Positions 10,815-21,420 of a stretch of DNA of 64,000 nucleotides are shown here, in pieces; within the stretch, counting starts at the first letter, position 1; the number at the start of each line of letters is the position of its first letter. The DNA is from Alopecurus myosuroides (taxonomy: Eukaryota; Streptophyta; Magnoliopsida; Poales; Poaceae). The stretch lies in the NCBI GenBank assembly GCA_028641055.1, contig CM054062.1, positions 180,451,266 through 180,515,265 on the forward strand, written 5' to 3'. Position numbers and translations under genes: made by a program. The notes beneath the pieces are model-generated. The model did no database searches, was not told where the DNA came from, and was given only the letters and a program-made list of their open reading frames with translations.

Positions 10815-12640
10815 CCTTTCACATATGCCACATCAAATGAGGCCCATTAAATAAGTCATTTTACCATTTACTTTTTATAGATCTTAAAATTTATGTTTAC
10901 ATGTCTTGTGAAACTCTGAAGATATTTTATTGTATTTATTTTGACCAAAACCTATTAAAAACTCTGTTTGGCCAAAACCTTGAAAGTCTATGCTTATGAA
11001 GCAAAGATTTTTTTTATAAAAATAACAATTAAAAATCTTAAGTAGTGTCTTACATTTTCACTCCAAAAAAATTACTTTTAGAATAATTCCATAGACCTTT
11101 CCCCTGTTTTAAATGCCATAAAGGAATAGTGTCATTTGTGATTAATTTATTGATTCCTCTAACCAAATTAATCACGGGATCTTTGAGGAAAAGAAAGAGG
11201 GGATCTGTATCCAAAAACGAAACTGATGTGTGTACGACACCGTAGTGTCCGATCCATGTACGACACATACCTACTGAAAAAGGCTTTCGCCTCGCTTTAT
11301 AAATAAAACAACGACCATACAACCCCAAATACAACTCAACACACACCGCAGCCCGACACACACACCACACACACACAAGGCAACATACAAAAAGATGCAA
11401 TTCGTCCGAAGATCGATGAACTCCAAGACGACGCCTTCAGGAAGGGCGCGTCACCAGTATGCAGCCACCGCTTGGTCCTGGATCAAGGTTTTCAGCGGAA
11501 TACCACAAAGGAAGGAGGACAACCACGACAGCACCTTCAAGAAGGAGGCTACGCCCACGGACGCCGCCGTCGTCGACCTGGTTAACACCAGACAAGTTCT
11601 TCACCCAGCAAACACACTCCACCTCTGAGTCATGGTGCGGCCAGGACGCCCACACACATCTAACGTCGAACACCAGCCACCATGCCCCTCTCACAGCCAT
11701 GGCAATCGGCCCGCAGCCAAGAAATGAGGTCCGCCCATGAGCACCATGTCTCCCACCACCAGGGTCGTCGTCCCCGCATCCGTAAACACGCACTCGAGAC
11801 CTGAGAGACACATCGCCAGACCGGCGAAGCGGAGGGGTCAGGCGAGCGCCAAACCATGTATCAGGAGGGCAGCAGAGATGCAATGGGAAGGCAGACACGA
11901 CACCTCCATATCACCCGCCGGTCGTACCCCGCACACCGGCATAAGATTGGAGGTGGATGAAAGTTTGTGATAGATTGGAGGACTGACTAAGGCCTCCATT
12001 ATTTATTGGGATCCTACTTCCCAGAGGAGGTTTAAGCAGAATAACGCCGAGCCTTCGGAGTTTTGGAGTCCTTCTTGGTAACCACACCTGTGTAGAAGTG
12101 ATTAGCTTCCCCTCAAGGAAATAAGCATCGGGATACATCTTCGTTTCCACGTGTCTAGGCTATTCCAATCCAAACTGTTCCACTTGTTGTTTACCTTTGG
12201 GATAGCCTTCATAGGTTGGTTCACATAGCTGCATTAGGCTCATCTTATTTCCGCAAAGCCTAAAATTTGTGAAGAAAGGATTAAAACTTGTAAAAAATTA
12301 TTCCCCCATCTAGGTTATCGATCTCGATCCTTCACCTATAACCCCTCAGGTCAATAATATTAGGTAGTTCTACCCAATTGTTGTTATCAATGTCATCTTC
12401 AAGCTGATAGCCAAAGTCTTCTCCTCCAAACTTTCACTGGTTGTCTACAAAGTGATTCACTCAAAACCAAACGACTTTTATCAAAGGACGCAATGTCATC
12501 GTTTGGTTTCACGAGGTCATCTCCGAGTTACATGCTGAGAGGAGGCGGCCTTCATATTCAAAACCGACTTGAAAAAACTCTTCTCCCTTTTCCCCACGAG
12601 CAAACACATATTAAATCTCGAAAAAGTGTTTAGTGGCCAA
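10815..12640 (+). mobile_element. Degenerate LINE-type repeat, copy A
   Basis: This stretch aligns with 30013-31341. Near 12350-12600 broken frames read like a plant LINE reverse transcriptase: a 'VINVIFKLIAKV' type segment (fingers region) and a 'FIFKTDLKK' segment corresponding to the block before the first catalytic Asp. Frames are interrupted and no intact protein remains. Compared with copy B, copy A has an extra block at about 11210-11945. Assignment to the LINE class rests on these short motifs and is moderate. Confidence 0.5.
11210..11945 (-). mobile_element. Insertion in copy A, LINE 3'-end-like
   Basis: This block is absent from the equivalent place in copy B (around 30365-30490). 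It begins with 'TCGCCTCGCTTTATAAATAAAAC' type sequence, which also occurs in similar form at about 39653. It is GC-rich and C/A-rich on the plus strand. No continuous protein homology is seen. The class is a guess from the recurring 'TTTATAAATAAAAC' terminus; exact ends are uncertain by about 20 bases. Confidence 0.35.
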
Positions 12641-12837
12641 GAAAATGTAGTTTTGACAGTCGAAATGTGCTTTGACCAAACCAGAATGCTATGCAGTGGT
12701 GTTTTTTTTTTTTGGACGCAGAAGCCCATATATATTAAGAAATGGCACCGCGATATTAACACCCCTGAAAAACAAAAAAACAAAATATAAGAAGGTCCTA
12801 GGGCACTTCTGCCAACCTAATTACCTTATCTGTATGA
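12641..12837 (-). mobile_element. Short LINE/SINE-like tail
   Basis: A run of T followed by 'GGACGCAGAAGCCCATATA' (from ~12702) looks like the reverse complement of a poly-A-tailed retroelement 3' end. It lies exactly where copy A of the segmental duplication loses similarity with copy B, so it may mark the deletion or insertion that removed the SINA-like sequence still present upstream of the other copy. Confidence 0.3.
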
Positions 12838-15303
12838 TTTTAATATGCCGTCTTCTCTAATCTTTCTGTGTTCTGAGTCGGTGTAAATTTATTCTATAAG
12901 GTAGTTTCAGGGTGTACATGTATATGTAAAATCACTGGCTCCACCTGGCTAGTACAACATTGTAAATTGCTAGCCTAAATTTACAGACTTAAATAGTTTC
13001 ACAGTTCATTTATATAAAGTTCAACACTTAACATTTGTCCCGGATCAACACAACAAGTCTTCAACCTCAAATCACAGACGCCTAGGCAATGTGTACACAT
13101 GCATTTCATGGGACAACATACAATAGGTATTGTGTCTTTCGAAAACAAAACCAAATACAAGAACAGGGAGGAAAACCATATGTCATTGTTTCATTAGCTA
13201 GCTTATTAGACCCAGTTACTCAAATCAACAGAAGTACCATTCTGATCAGAAAGTAGATCGATCCTGCATGGAGTATACACAAACGACTCCTGCCCGTAAG
13301 TAGGAAATGAGTGATTCCATGATCGTGGCACAAGATCACCCAGATACTCAAGCTTGGAGGTGCGCAGGTAGTAGGCAAACGCGCAATGCTCGTACTGGTA
13401 ACTGAAGAAGACAATCTCCTTGTCAGGATGGTAGCCCAAGAAATCCAACCAACCCATGTACTGGTCTATGTTGTCGCTACCGCCTTGTTCCGCGACATTG
13501 ACGCCACCATCATCATCGGAGTCCCATTGGCTGTATCCCTGCTCGGTCGACTCCCTTCTTGAGGGATCATCCAGGATCCAAGACTTCTCCTTCTCTTGAA
13601 TGGTTAGGAGGGACGGCATGAGGTCGGCATGATGCACCATCTCCCACATTGAAGGCACGGTCGTCGATTCCTCATTCAGTACCCATACCCAGAGCTCCAG
13701 GCCGGCGACTGCTGTGTAGTAAACCCCTTTCTGAGACTTGCTCAGGTGCTGCGTAGCCCGCCAATGCTCGTCCATATTGACAACTTCTGGGGTTTTAATC
13801 ACCACATACTTTCCCGTCAGCAGCGACAACCTGCAACGGCAGATCAATTCGGTCTTGATTTAGCAAGCAAATTATCACATCATTCTTTTTATTTTGCAAG
13901 AAAATTGGCAGTATATATAGAAGCCGATAATGTCATGATGCGATGATGATTCTTTTCTTTTGCTTATGACACCTTTGCTGTGATAATTGGTTCATGTACC
14001 TGATGATGAAACTGCCGTGGCAATGGACATAAAGTGATCGCCCCCAGTAGGCTGCGCAGCGGTTGCGGCGCGGTCCGTCGTTCGGTGATAGTGGATCAGA
14101 CCACATGTCGGCCACGGCACCGGCAGCACCGCCTTCCTGGACGAACGCCCTCTCCTCCCACCGGCCGGTCATGGAGGAGAACACTGCCACGTAGAGCGAC
14201 GGTGACCATTCTAACGTGTCCTTTGCTTCCTTTGGCTGAAGGTACTCGCGGCGAGAGGGTCTTGTACGCAACCGTGGTTCGTTCTCGGTGTATAACCAGT
14301 CCTCCCCGTCGTCCTCGTCGCTGCCCATCAGAGGCGGCTGCGACGACTCGCCGTCCGCCGTGAAGAAGAGCCCTGACACGTTGAACGGCGGAAGCGGCGC
14401 CGGGTCGTCCGGTTGAGCGCACTGAGGCTTGCTGGGCATCTCGGGGAGCAGGAACACCTCGTGGTGGAGAGAAACGGCGGGATCAAACACAAGGTACGCA
14501 GCCGAGGGATCAGCGCGTGGCAGCGGCGGAAGTGTCGCCGACCGCCGCGTGGCCGGGTTGTAGACGAATATTGCGCCCGTGGCCGGGTTGTGGCTGAAGC
14601 GGAAGCGCGGGCCCTCGGTGGCCTCGCAGAGGAGTAACCCGTTGCGGTGGTCCACGACGGTGCACCAGCTGGTCGGCGCGTCCGCTAGACAAGCATCGAC
14701 GCCGCCGCAGCCGCCCCGCGCGAAGAAGTAGGTGCCGCCCCAGCCGTAGTCTTTGAAGTTGATGAAGGCGCCGCGCGGCGCGGCCGGCAGGAGGTGCCGG
14801 AGGACCAGCCTGCGGCGGTCGATGGTGTCGCGCCAGTAACCGCAGACGCGCCTGCACTCGGCGCGGTGGCGCGGCGGGACCACGCGGCGGAGGATGTCCG
14901 CGAGCACCTCTTCAGGGAGATCCATCGGACGCAGACGATGCTGCTGCAGCAGCCGTCGCCGCTGCACTAGTCGGCTTTGGTTGGCAGTTGGCACACAGAG
15001 TCTGGCTTCAGGTGGAGTGGAGACCTACTGCACGATCGTTGCAGTTGGCATGGCGTTGTGGAAGGGCTTGGAACAGCGGCGAGGTGACCGGCGTTGGGAA
15101 TCGGAACCGCTGAGGCCAAATCATGAGGCAGCTGGACATGGGCGGAGGGTGAGCTTGGTTCTCAGGACGCGGCGTCGCCAGCTCGCAGTGCCGTGTTCGG
15201 TAGCCGGGCGTGGACTTTTCAGGGTCGTCGTGGTTTGCACGATGAAAAGCAAATTAGCAGGTCGTTTAGTTAGAGCGGGCAGGCGTTCATTTTTCGTACT
15301 AGT
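12838..15303. repeat. Segmental duplication, copy A (F-box locus)
   Basis: This segment and 27445-29778 share the F-box gene, its intron, its 3' flank (including 'ATGCCGTCTTCTCTAATC') and its upstream region as far as 'TTTTTCGTACTAGTA'. Similarity ends sharply at both sides. Copy B keeps SINA-like coding sequence just beyond its left edge, while copy A has a retroelement tail there. Both copies are in the same orientation. Confidence 0.9.
13206..14925 (-). CDS. F-box protein gene, copy A (two exons, 516 aa)
   Basis: F-box proteins bind SKP1 through the N-terminal F-box and bring substrates to SCF ubiquitin ligases. Exon 1 is 14925-14000, exon 2 is 13830-13206; the 169-bp intron has GT at 13999-13998 and AG at 13832-13831 and splits an Arg codon. 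The F-box covers residues ~1-42 (MDLPEEVLADILRRVVPP, then CRRVCGYW). The start at 14925 is chosen because MDLPEEV is also where copy B begins; an upstream in-frame ATG exists at 14994. The middle has an acidic patch (DEDDGEDW). The C-terminal half (GYHPDKEIVFF) also appears in a third remnant at 24030-24290. No Kelch or LRR repeats are recognised. The spliced frame is open throughout. Substrate is unknown. Confidence 0.85.
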
Positions 15304-16920
15304 AAGGGTGCAACGCGCGTCTAATCTTGGCAATTTATTCACCCATCGTCTCAACATAGTACAAACAATGAACCTACAAATGAACTTACTATCCTAGATC
15401 CTGTGTGAATGATTGTAACCATTTGTATCCATTTTCAGAATACTGTAACACGTTGATTGTTCTTGTCATTTCTCTACCACTTTTCGTTTTCATCCAGAAT
15501 CTGAAGTCTGTAATTATTTTTTGTGAGATCAAAATCATAACCACAGTTTCTCTTTTTAAAGTTTTTGGGTGCAGGCAACGTCACCGGCCCGGCAGTTGTG
15601 GATGTCAACGTAAACACATATCAGGTTGAGCGACCGAATATTGAGCTGTTGTGGAGATAGTCCATTTAAGATTGAAAACTATGGTACGAAAGCGATGCAG
15701 CAGCAGTAAGGTTCATGACCCTGTGTAGCTCAATGTACTATGTTCAGGCTGCTATAAAATAAACTAAAACCACATGCGAGAGAATTCTACGAACCAAGAG
15801 TAAATTCAACCAAAATTAAAGGGACTGTCTAAATGACAGGCAACTGTTTTACAATTGCTGAACAGACAGTTTCCTCATGGTAGTTTTCTTCCGCGCGTGC
15901 TGAGTTAAGTTAACGGTTTTTTTTCTCGATTTGAGCCCAGACCGGAGAATAGGAGAACCTGCGGCCTTGAACTCTGTATTCTCTTTGTACAAAAAGCAGA
16001 GGGGCTCATGGTCAACTCTGATATGGCTTAAAAACCGGGCTAACCCAAGCCATATAATAAGAAAAGAAAAAAAGGCATGATCAAAACAACCGTTCTCCTT
16101 TCCGCTCAACCTACGCCAGAGAGGCAGTGACACCCACCTGACATGAACGAGAGTAAGAAAAGAGAGAACCAACACATAAACATAGAAATCTTTTTGAAAA
16201 GATAGAAAAGAAATGGAAGAGGGTGTAGAAGCAGATCAAGCATAGAAGAATGTTGCCTATTGTACTGACCCAAGTACAGCGAGATCGAGCAGACCAGTGC
16301 TTCTCCAGTCCTAGCTGTTTGAATACATCCCAGAAAGGTTGAAACAATAAATTACAGGACAGAGAACAAGAATATAGAGACACATTAGTTTCTCGGATAG
16401 GTTATCTCGCAGAAAATGAAAAATGAATTGCATACGACAAGGGACTTAAGTTCAGTTTACATGACACAAATAAGCAAAGGGGTTGAACCATCAACACTCT
16501 TAAAGGGCAATAGGGCATGCAATACAATAGACAGATGCCCCTGATTTGCGGTTGAGTGAGATTAGCACATCCTGTGCAATCTGAAGATCAACCCTCCCCA
16601 GACTTTCTCCATCTTTCACTGAAGTAGATACACCCATCAGCTGCAGTTTCGTACTCAACTTTTGTCTAATGACCACTCTCCCATTGTGAGTGCCGCTAGA
16701 CCACGCCGGGATTGCAATTTGTAAGAAATATGACATCAAAAAATTATTCCTGGGGGTAGAAAGAACTTTCCCATCCAGTATACACTTAAAAGCAACCACC
16801 TAGTAGTTTTCCTCTTACTACAAAATGGCCGAGATGTATATGCTAGTTTCATACATTGAAAAAGGACGGATACAAAACAAAAGGAAGTTATCGAGATCTC
16901 TTATACTACCCCAGAACCAA
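15304..16920. other. Spacer between F-box copy A and the Helitron
   Basis: Mostly anonymous sequence. At 15299-15330, CTAG followed by 'TAAGGGTGCAACGCGCG' resembles the reverse complement of a Helitron 3' end, but the hairpin is poor. A possible terminal exon lies at 15575-15660 (separate entry). A 99-codon minus-strand frame at 16500-16799 has reasonable composition but matches no family I know; it may be a captured exon. Confidence 0.3.
15575..15660 (+). pseudogene. Possible 3' terminal exon fragment
   Basis: A T-rich tract ending in GGGTGCAG is followed by an open stretch that from 15577 encodes 27 residues (beginning NVTGPAVVDVNVNTYQ, ending IELLWR) and then TAG, with an AATAAA-like string about 100 bases later. 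The layout suits a last exon with its splice acceptor. The family is not recognised and no upstream exon was found, so it is most likely a captured or decayed fragment. Confidence 0.25.
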
Positions 16921-17255
16921 TCTTTACCTAATAATAAAAGCGTTAAGTCTTCCCTGGTTGGTTTGTTGGTCGGTCGGTTAGTCATTGAAAGTGCCATCCA
17001 AGTTGACAAAAATTACCCACTATGCCACCTGAAAGTCATATTACCAGTATTGTCGAAGTTCATCGCGGAAAGGATCGAGAGACCAACACCCACCCGGCCA
17101 CCCGCACGTGTCGTGACCGTCCTCATGTCCAATCTTCTCGCCTCTACAAAACCTCCACGACCCACCTTTCTGGCTCTCCTCTGTGTTTGTTTCTGTCGAT
17201 CCCTTTTCTCCTCCAGCCCGGTGTAAATTGGGGCGTTCAGGACGTCTAGCATGAT

Positions 17256-17690
17256 TTGATTAGCATGAAGCCAGAGGAAGCGGTGGAGAGGTTCAGCTTT
17301 GTTGTGTTCGTGCTCGGCGCCGCCGCCGCCGAGATGAAGGCCTGCGCGGGACCCCATGCACCGCCTGCGCCGCCACCGCCATGTAACTGTAGCTCACGCT
17401 CATCAGATCCAACGGCAACATGGTTCTCTTCATCCCGGACAAGCCTCAGACTGCAGTCCCTGCCTTCTCTCTTATGGGCGACTTCGAAATTTAACTCCCA
17501 GGAATCGGCTGCATATCTACCCGCGAGAACTGTGGCCGGGAGAGATATAGATTGTCAAACGGGGGGCGAATTTTTGTATCTAGGCACGTGGTGGGGAAGT
17601 CGGCGACGAAACCGACATGAGCTCACGTGGGCAGACTTCGATCCCGGCGAGAAGTTCTGGACGTGGTTCCCGCCGGAGGTTCCAGGCTGA
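17256..17690 (+). pseudogene. Possible captured gene fragment in the Helitron
   Basis: A GC-rich stretch carries an open frame of 144 codons, preceded by CT-rich leader-like sequence. Helitrons often capture exons, and composition here differs from the AT-rich Helitron ends. The protein begins MISMKPEEAVERFSF and has a WTWFPPEVPG end; I recognise no family. It may be several joined fragments rather than one gene. Confidence 0.25.
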
Positions 17691-17892
17691 TACTGCCGCA
17701 TCCGTCCTCCGAGTTCCCGTGGAATGATTTACTACCCCATGGTCTTCGGGTGGTTGCTCTATTGGCTTCAGTTCAATCATCGGAGGCAGTAATTGACAGA
17801 GTTTTTTCGTATACTATGATTCTTGATCGGTCAGGCATATGAGGGAGTAATTCGCTGTCGATCCATCGGATTACGCCCTCGTGATCTGCGGA

Positions 17893-18475
17893 GACGATGC
17901 TCACAAAAACTGGGGAGAAAGGTCTAAAATCTATGAGTTTTAATGAATGCCAAAAAGACCCATGAAATTGTCCCCGACCCCCCAAATAGTGTACTATAGC
18001 TCACAAAAACTAGGGGAAATGTCTAAATCTATGAGGTTTAATGAATGCCAGAAATGCCCATGAAATTGTCCCCGACCCCCAAATAGTGTGCTATAGCTCA
18101 CGAAAACCGCAACATAGGACCAAATCTACGAGTTTTAATTAATGACATAAATGCCCATGAAATTTTCCACTGACACCCAAACAGTGTATTATAGCTCACA
18201 AAAACCGCGAGATAGGACCAAATCGAAGATTTCTGATGAATGCTAGAAATGCCCAGGAAATTGTCCATAGACCCCCCAAACAGTGTGTTATAACTCACAA
18301 AAATTAGGGAGAAATGTTCAAATTTATGAGTTTTAATGAATGCCAGAAATGACCATGAAATTGTCCCCGACACCCAAATAGTGTACTATAGCTCACAAAA
18401 ACTAGGGAGAAAGGTCTAAATCTATGAGGTTTAATGAATGCCAGAAATGCCCATGAAATTGTCCCCAGACCCCCA
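17893..18475. repeat. Tandem array, ~98-bp unit, six copies
   Basis: The phrase GCTCACAAAAACT or a close variant begins near 17899, 17999, 18096, 18194, 18293 and 18391, giving spacings of 97-100 bases. Each unit also carries 'TTTAATGAATGCCAGAAATG' and 'CATGAAATTGTCC'. Units differ by substitutions. The array lies within the Helitron, and such internal arrays are common in these elements. Confidence 0.9.
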
Positions 18476-19390
18476 CGGTCCAAGCGCAACGACCACTTTT
18501 TGGCGCCTAATTTGTAACGGCAGATTCTGAATCGAATAGGTTCAGATCATTTTCTTCCTCCTAATCTGTGTTTTACGAATTTTTCTATGGCTTTTCTAAT
18601 CTATACTTCCTATATTTTCTCAGTCATACTTCATAGCATGCTTCTATAGATCAAAGTGTTGTGGATGTAAAAATATATATCATTCAGCTCGGGGGATTTG
18701 CATCAACCCGAACTTAACCTCCTTGGAATCGTTGTTGTCATGAGCAAAGTCACATGTCAAGCTCTGTTTCTTATAGTTTCCATGGCTATTGCATGCATGT
18801 GGATGCAGGTAACCGCTAAACTTTGGTTTTTTATACTTGCTGACCTTAACTTCAGATCTTTATTTCTTCAATGAAGATGACAATACAAATAGAGTAGTTA
18901 ACAAGAACTCTGCACACATATATCGTTGGCTACCTTTGTCAGCTAACTAGCCAGTTAACCTGAAAACGTTTTTCAATGATATTAATCACACTATAGATAA
19001 TGGATGCCCTTGCTATGATGACATTCCTCATAGAGGGATTTACCAATAAATGTTGTAATTTTTCAGAGATTATATATTGCTTCATCGAGGAACTGATAAG
19101 GAGCTTGACCATTCAGAAATCTCCAGTGATTTAGTGAGTAAATTGTTGGTGCATTTACTATTGGAGGATTAGTAAGAAAATTATTGAACATGGATTCCTG
19201 GAATTTTTAATTTAGTAAGAAAATGATAGTATCAAGAACCAACATTTTCTTGATATATGCCCAAGCTTATCTTTTAATATATAAAATTTTCACTAATTAT
19301 TTGATTGAACATGGATTCGTGTTCTTTTTTTCTTGCTTTGCCAGGACTGTCAATATTTGGAGTTTTCGTTCTGCGCATACTACCTTCTAA

Positions 19391-20407
19391 GAGCATCTCT
19401 AGCTGTTGGGCCCTCCGCTAGCATTTTTTTCCGCCTCCTGGGTTGTTCGGCGAAATTTTTGGCATTGGGGGAGTAAAATTTCCCACCTGTGCCCCCATAG
19501 GTATATTTTTTTTTGCTTCTATTGCCTGCCATTTTAGCAAACAGGCTACCAGCGCTCGGCGTCAAGCGCATGGAGGTGAGCAAAGCTTGGCCGCCACCAG
19601 AGATGGGTTCGTCGACGGCGTGGAGGCGACCTCGTGTAGTCGTGTCCCGCCCCGGACACGCGCCGACCTGGAGTACTATGGCCAATGCCGACCTGGAGTA
19701 CAAAGCACCAACGCCGTAGTCGGCAACCTGGATAAGGGCTTTGAGGTCAAGTACACGCCGATGAAGCCCATGCCGAGCTCCCGCGCGGTCTTCACGACAT
19801 GGACGGGTGTGCCGCACAGGCGCCAGGCATGCCGCTGCACCCGCGTCCGATAGCAGGCCGGGCAGCGGGCGGCCGGGCGCATCCAGGTGCTACCCGGCCA
19901 CGGCGAGAGATGGAGGGAGTCGGTCGGGAGAATGTCGAGGACGACGGTGACCTCAGGCGCCAGGCATGCCGTTGCACCCGCGTCCGATAGCAGGTCGGGC
20001 GGCGCGCGGCCGGGCGCATCCAGGTGCTTCCCGGCCACGGCGAGAGATGGAGGGAGTCGGCCGGGAGAATGTCGAGGACGACGGTGAGCTCGGCATCGAG
20101 GTAGCGGAAGGAGCTCCGCTCCGGCTTCCATGGGCGTCGTGTGGGCGTGTGTGCTTGTGAGGAGACAGATTTGGGGGGAAGAGGCAGCACATGGGTGGGG
20201 CTGGGAAAAGTGAGGAGAGAGGGGAACTAGATGGCTGACAGTGGGCCATACAAAGGCAAAAAATAGCGCCACAGTACCCCGGGTGCCCCTGGTGCACTGT
20301 ATTTGGGCTGGGTTCGCCGGGTGAATTTTTGACCAAATCCGGTGCTAATCGACGTCCTGGGGCGTGGCTGGGCCATTTTTCGCCCGTGGGCGCGGTCGGA
20401 GATGCTC
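19391..20407. mobile_element. PIF/Harbinger-type non-autonomous element, 1.0 kb
   Basis: The 5' end reads GAGCATCTCTAGC and the 3' end, read on the minus strand, reads GAGCATCTCCGAC. Both sides carry TAA (19388-19390 and 20408-20410), the three-base target duplication typical of PIF/Harbinger elements. There is no transposase; the interior is GC-rich with a direct duplication (next entry). It lies near the 3' end of the Helitron and so was either inserted there or carried along. Confidence 0.75.
19815..20090. repeat. Direct duplication, ~138-bp unit, two copies
   Basis: 'CAGGCGCCAGGCATGCCG' type sequence, a 'CCGCGTCCGATAGCAGG' block and a 'GAGATGGAGGGAGTCGG' block occur twice in the same order, first from about 19821 and again from about 19959. 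The copies differ by few substitutions. It is internal to the Harbinger-type element and makes several overlapping spurious reading frames. Confidence 0.8.
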
Positions 20408-20591
20408 TAACTACCGCCGTCAACATGAATTTCCGAAAACAACAACAGAAGAATTCTAATGTCTCATTTCGAACTATAAAAGTATGTGTACAACTATTTA
20501 GCTTATGTACGTGATCATTTTATTACTATATGAAAACAAAGTATGCATGGTTTAAAATCAACCCGTAGCAACGCACGGGCCTGTTTACTAG

Positions 20592-21420
20592 TAGATAGTA
20601 AAAGAAAATACTTACGAAAAGTGCAATAAAAAAATTACAATAAACAACTCAATGAAATATATATGCTACCCAAGCAAAAAATGAAAAAATCAAAAGACTG
20701 GCAGAAATTGTAACTCAAAAATTACAATGGGGAACTAAAAAAATGATACTGAAGAAAGAGAAAACGAGTTACTGACGGAGAGTAGACTAAGAACTGAGGG
20801 AAGACTGAATGGCTGATGACTAACTAAAGAAAGAGTAAGCGACAAAGTGAAGAAGAAAATGAGAAACTGACGCAAAGTAGACTGAGAACCGAGGCAATGA
20901 GAAACTGACCGAATGCTTGATGACTGGCGAAGACTAGAGAAATAAGAAAGAAATATAGGACTGATGGCTGAAGAAAGAAAAAATGGCGACAATAAGCAAT
21001 TGGCTGTAAACCGAAGAAAGATAGACTGTCATACTTCAACTGAAGAAATAAATAGATTAAACACAAATATAAACTGAAAATAGGGACTGAAAAACTCATG
21101 AGTGAAGAAAAAGAACAAAGATACTGACCAAAGACTGACACATATCAATGAAAAATAAAGACTGATAATTTAATTGAAGACTGAAAAAAGAAATTGGACG
21201 TAGGAGCGAGGAAACTAATGAATGAATACTAAAGACTAAACACAAATATAAACTGAAAATAGGGACTAGAAAAAACTTGCAAGACTAACAAACTAATGAA
21301 AAAAAAGTTACTTGAAATTGAATGATGAAAGCGATTCTGAAAACCAGAATGAAAACCGAAAATACGGAACAGAAGAATGAGAAAAATAACTGAAAATTAC
21401 AAAGACATAGACTAATCTCT
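20592..21420. repeat. Purine-rich, strand-asymmetric degenerate repeat
   Basis: The plus strand is dominated by A and G, with loose repeats of the words ACTGAAGAAA, GACTGA and GAGAAACTGA; 'AAACTGAAAATAGGGACT' occurs at about 21070 and again at about 21248. There is no coding capacity. Period is irregular. This looks like a decayed simple-sequence expansion. Confidence 0.6.

Larger units (their letters stand above)
16921..20591 (+). mobile_element. Helitron, non-autonomous, 3.67 kb
   Basis: Helitrons move by rolling-circle replication and insert between A and T. The 5' end starts TCTTTACCTAATAATAAA right after an A (16920). The 3' end has a hairpin with arms CCCGT (20562-20566) and ACGGG (20575-20579), eight bases, then CTAG (20588-20591) followed by T. 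This is the canonical structure, and the termini resemble common grass Helitrons. No Rep-helicase is inside. The interior holds host-like GC-rich sequence near 17200-17700, a 98-bp tandem array, and a Harbinger-type element. Confidence 0.78.

Noticed and set aside
14034..14857. Long Arg/Pro-rich frames on both strands over F-box exon 1
   Set aside because: They are shadow frames caused by high GC content at codon third positions of the real minus-strand gene; the same shadows appear over copy B.
16500..16799. 99-codon minus-strand frame beginning MVAFKCILDGKVL
   Set aside because: Composition is protein-like but no family, partner exon or promoter was recognised, so it is noted only within the spacer entry.
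19676..20426. Long overlapping frames at 19676-20426
   Set aside because: They cover the internal duplication of a Harbinger-type element and differ in frame between its two halves.
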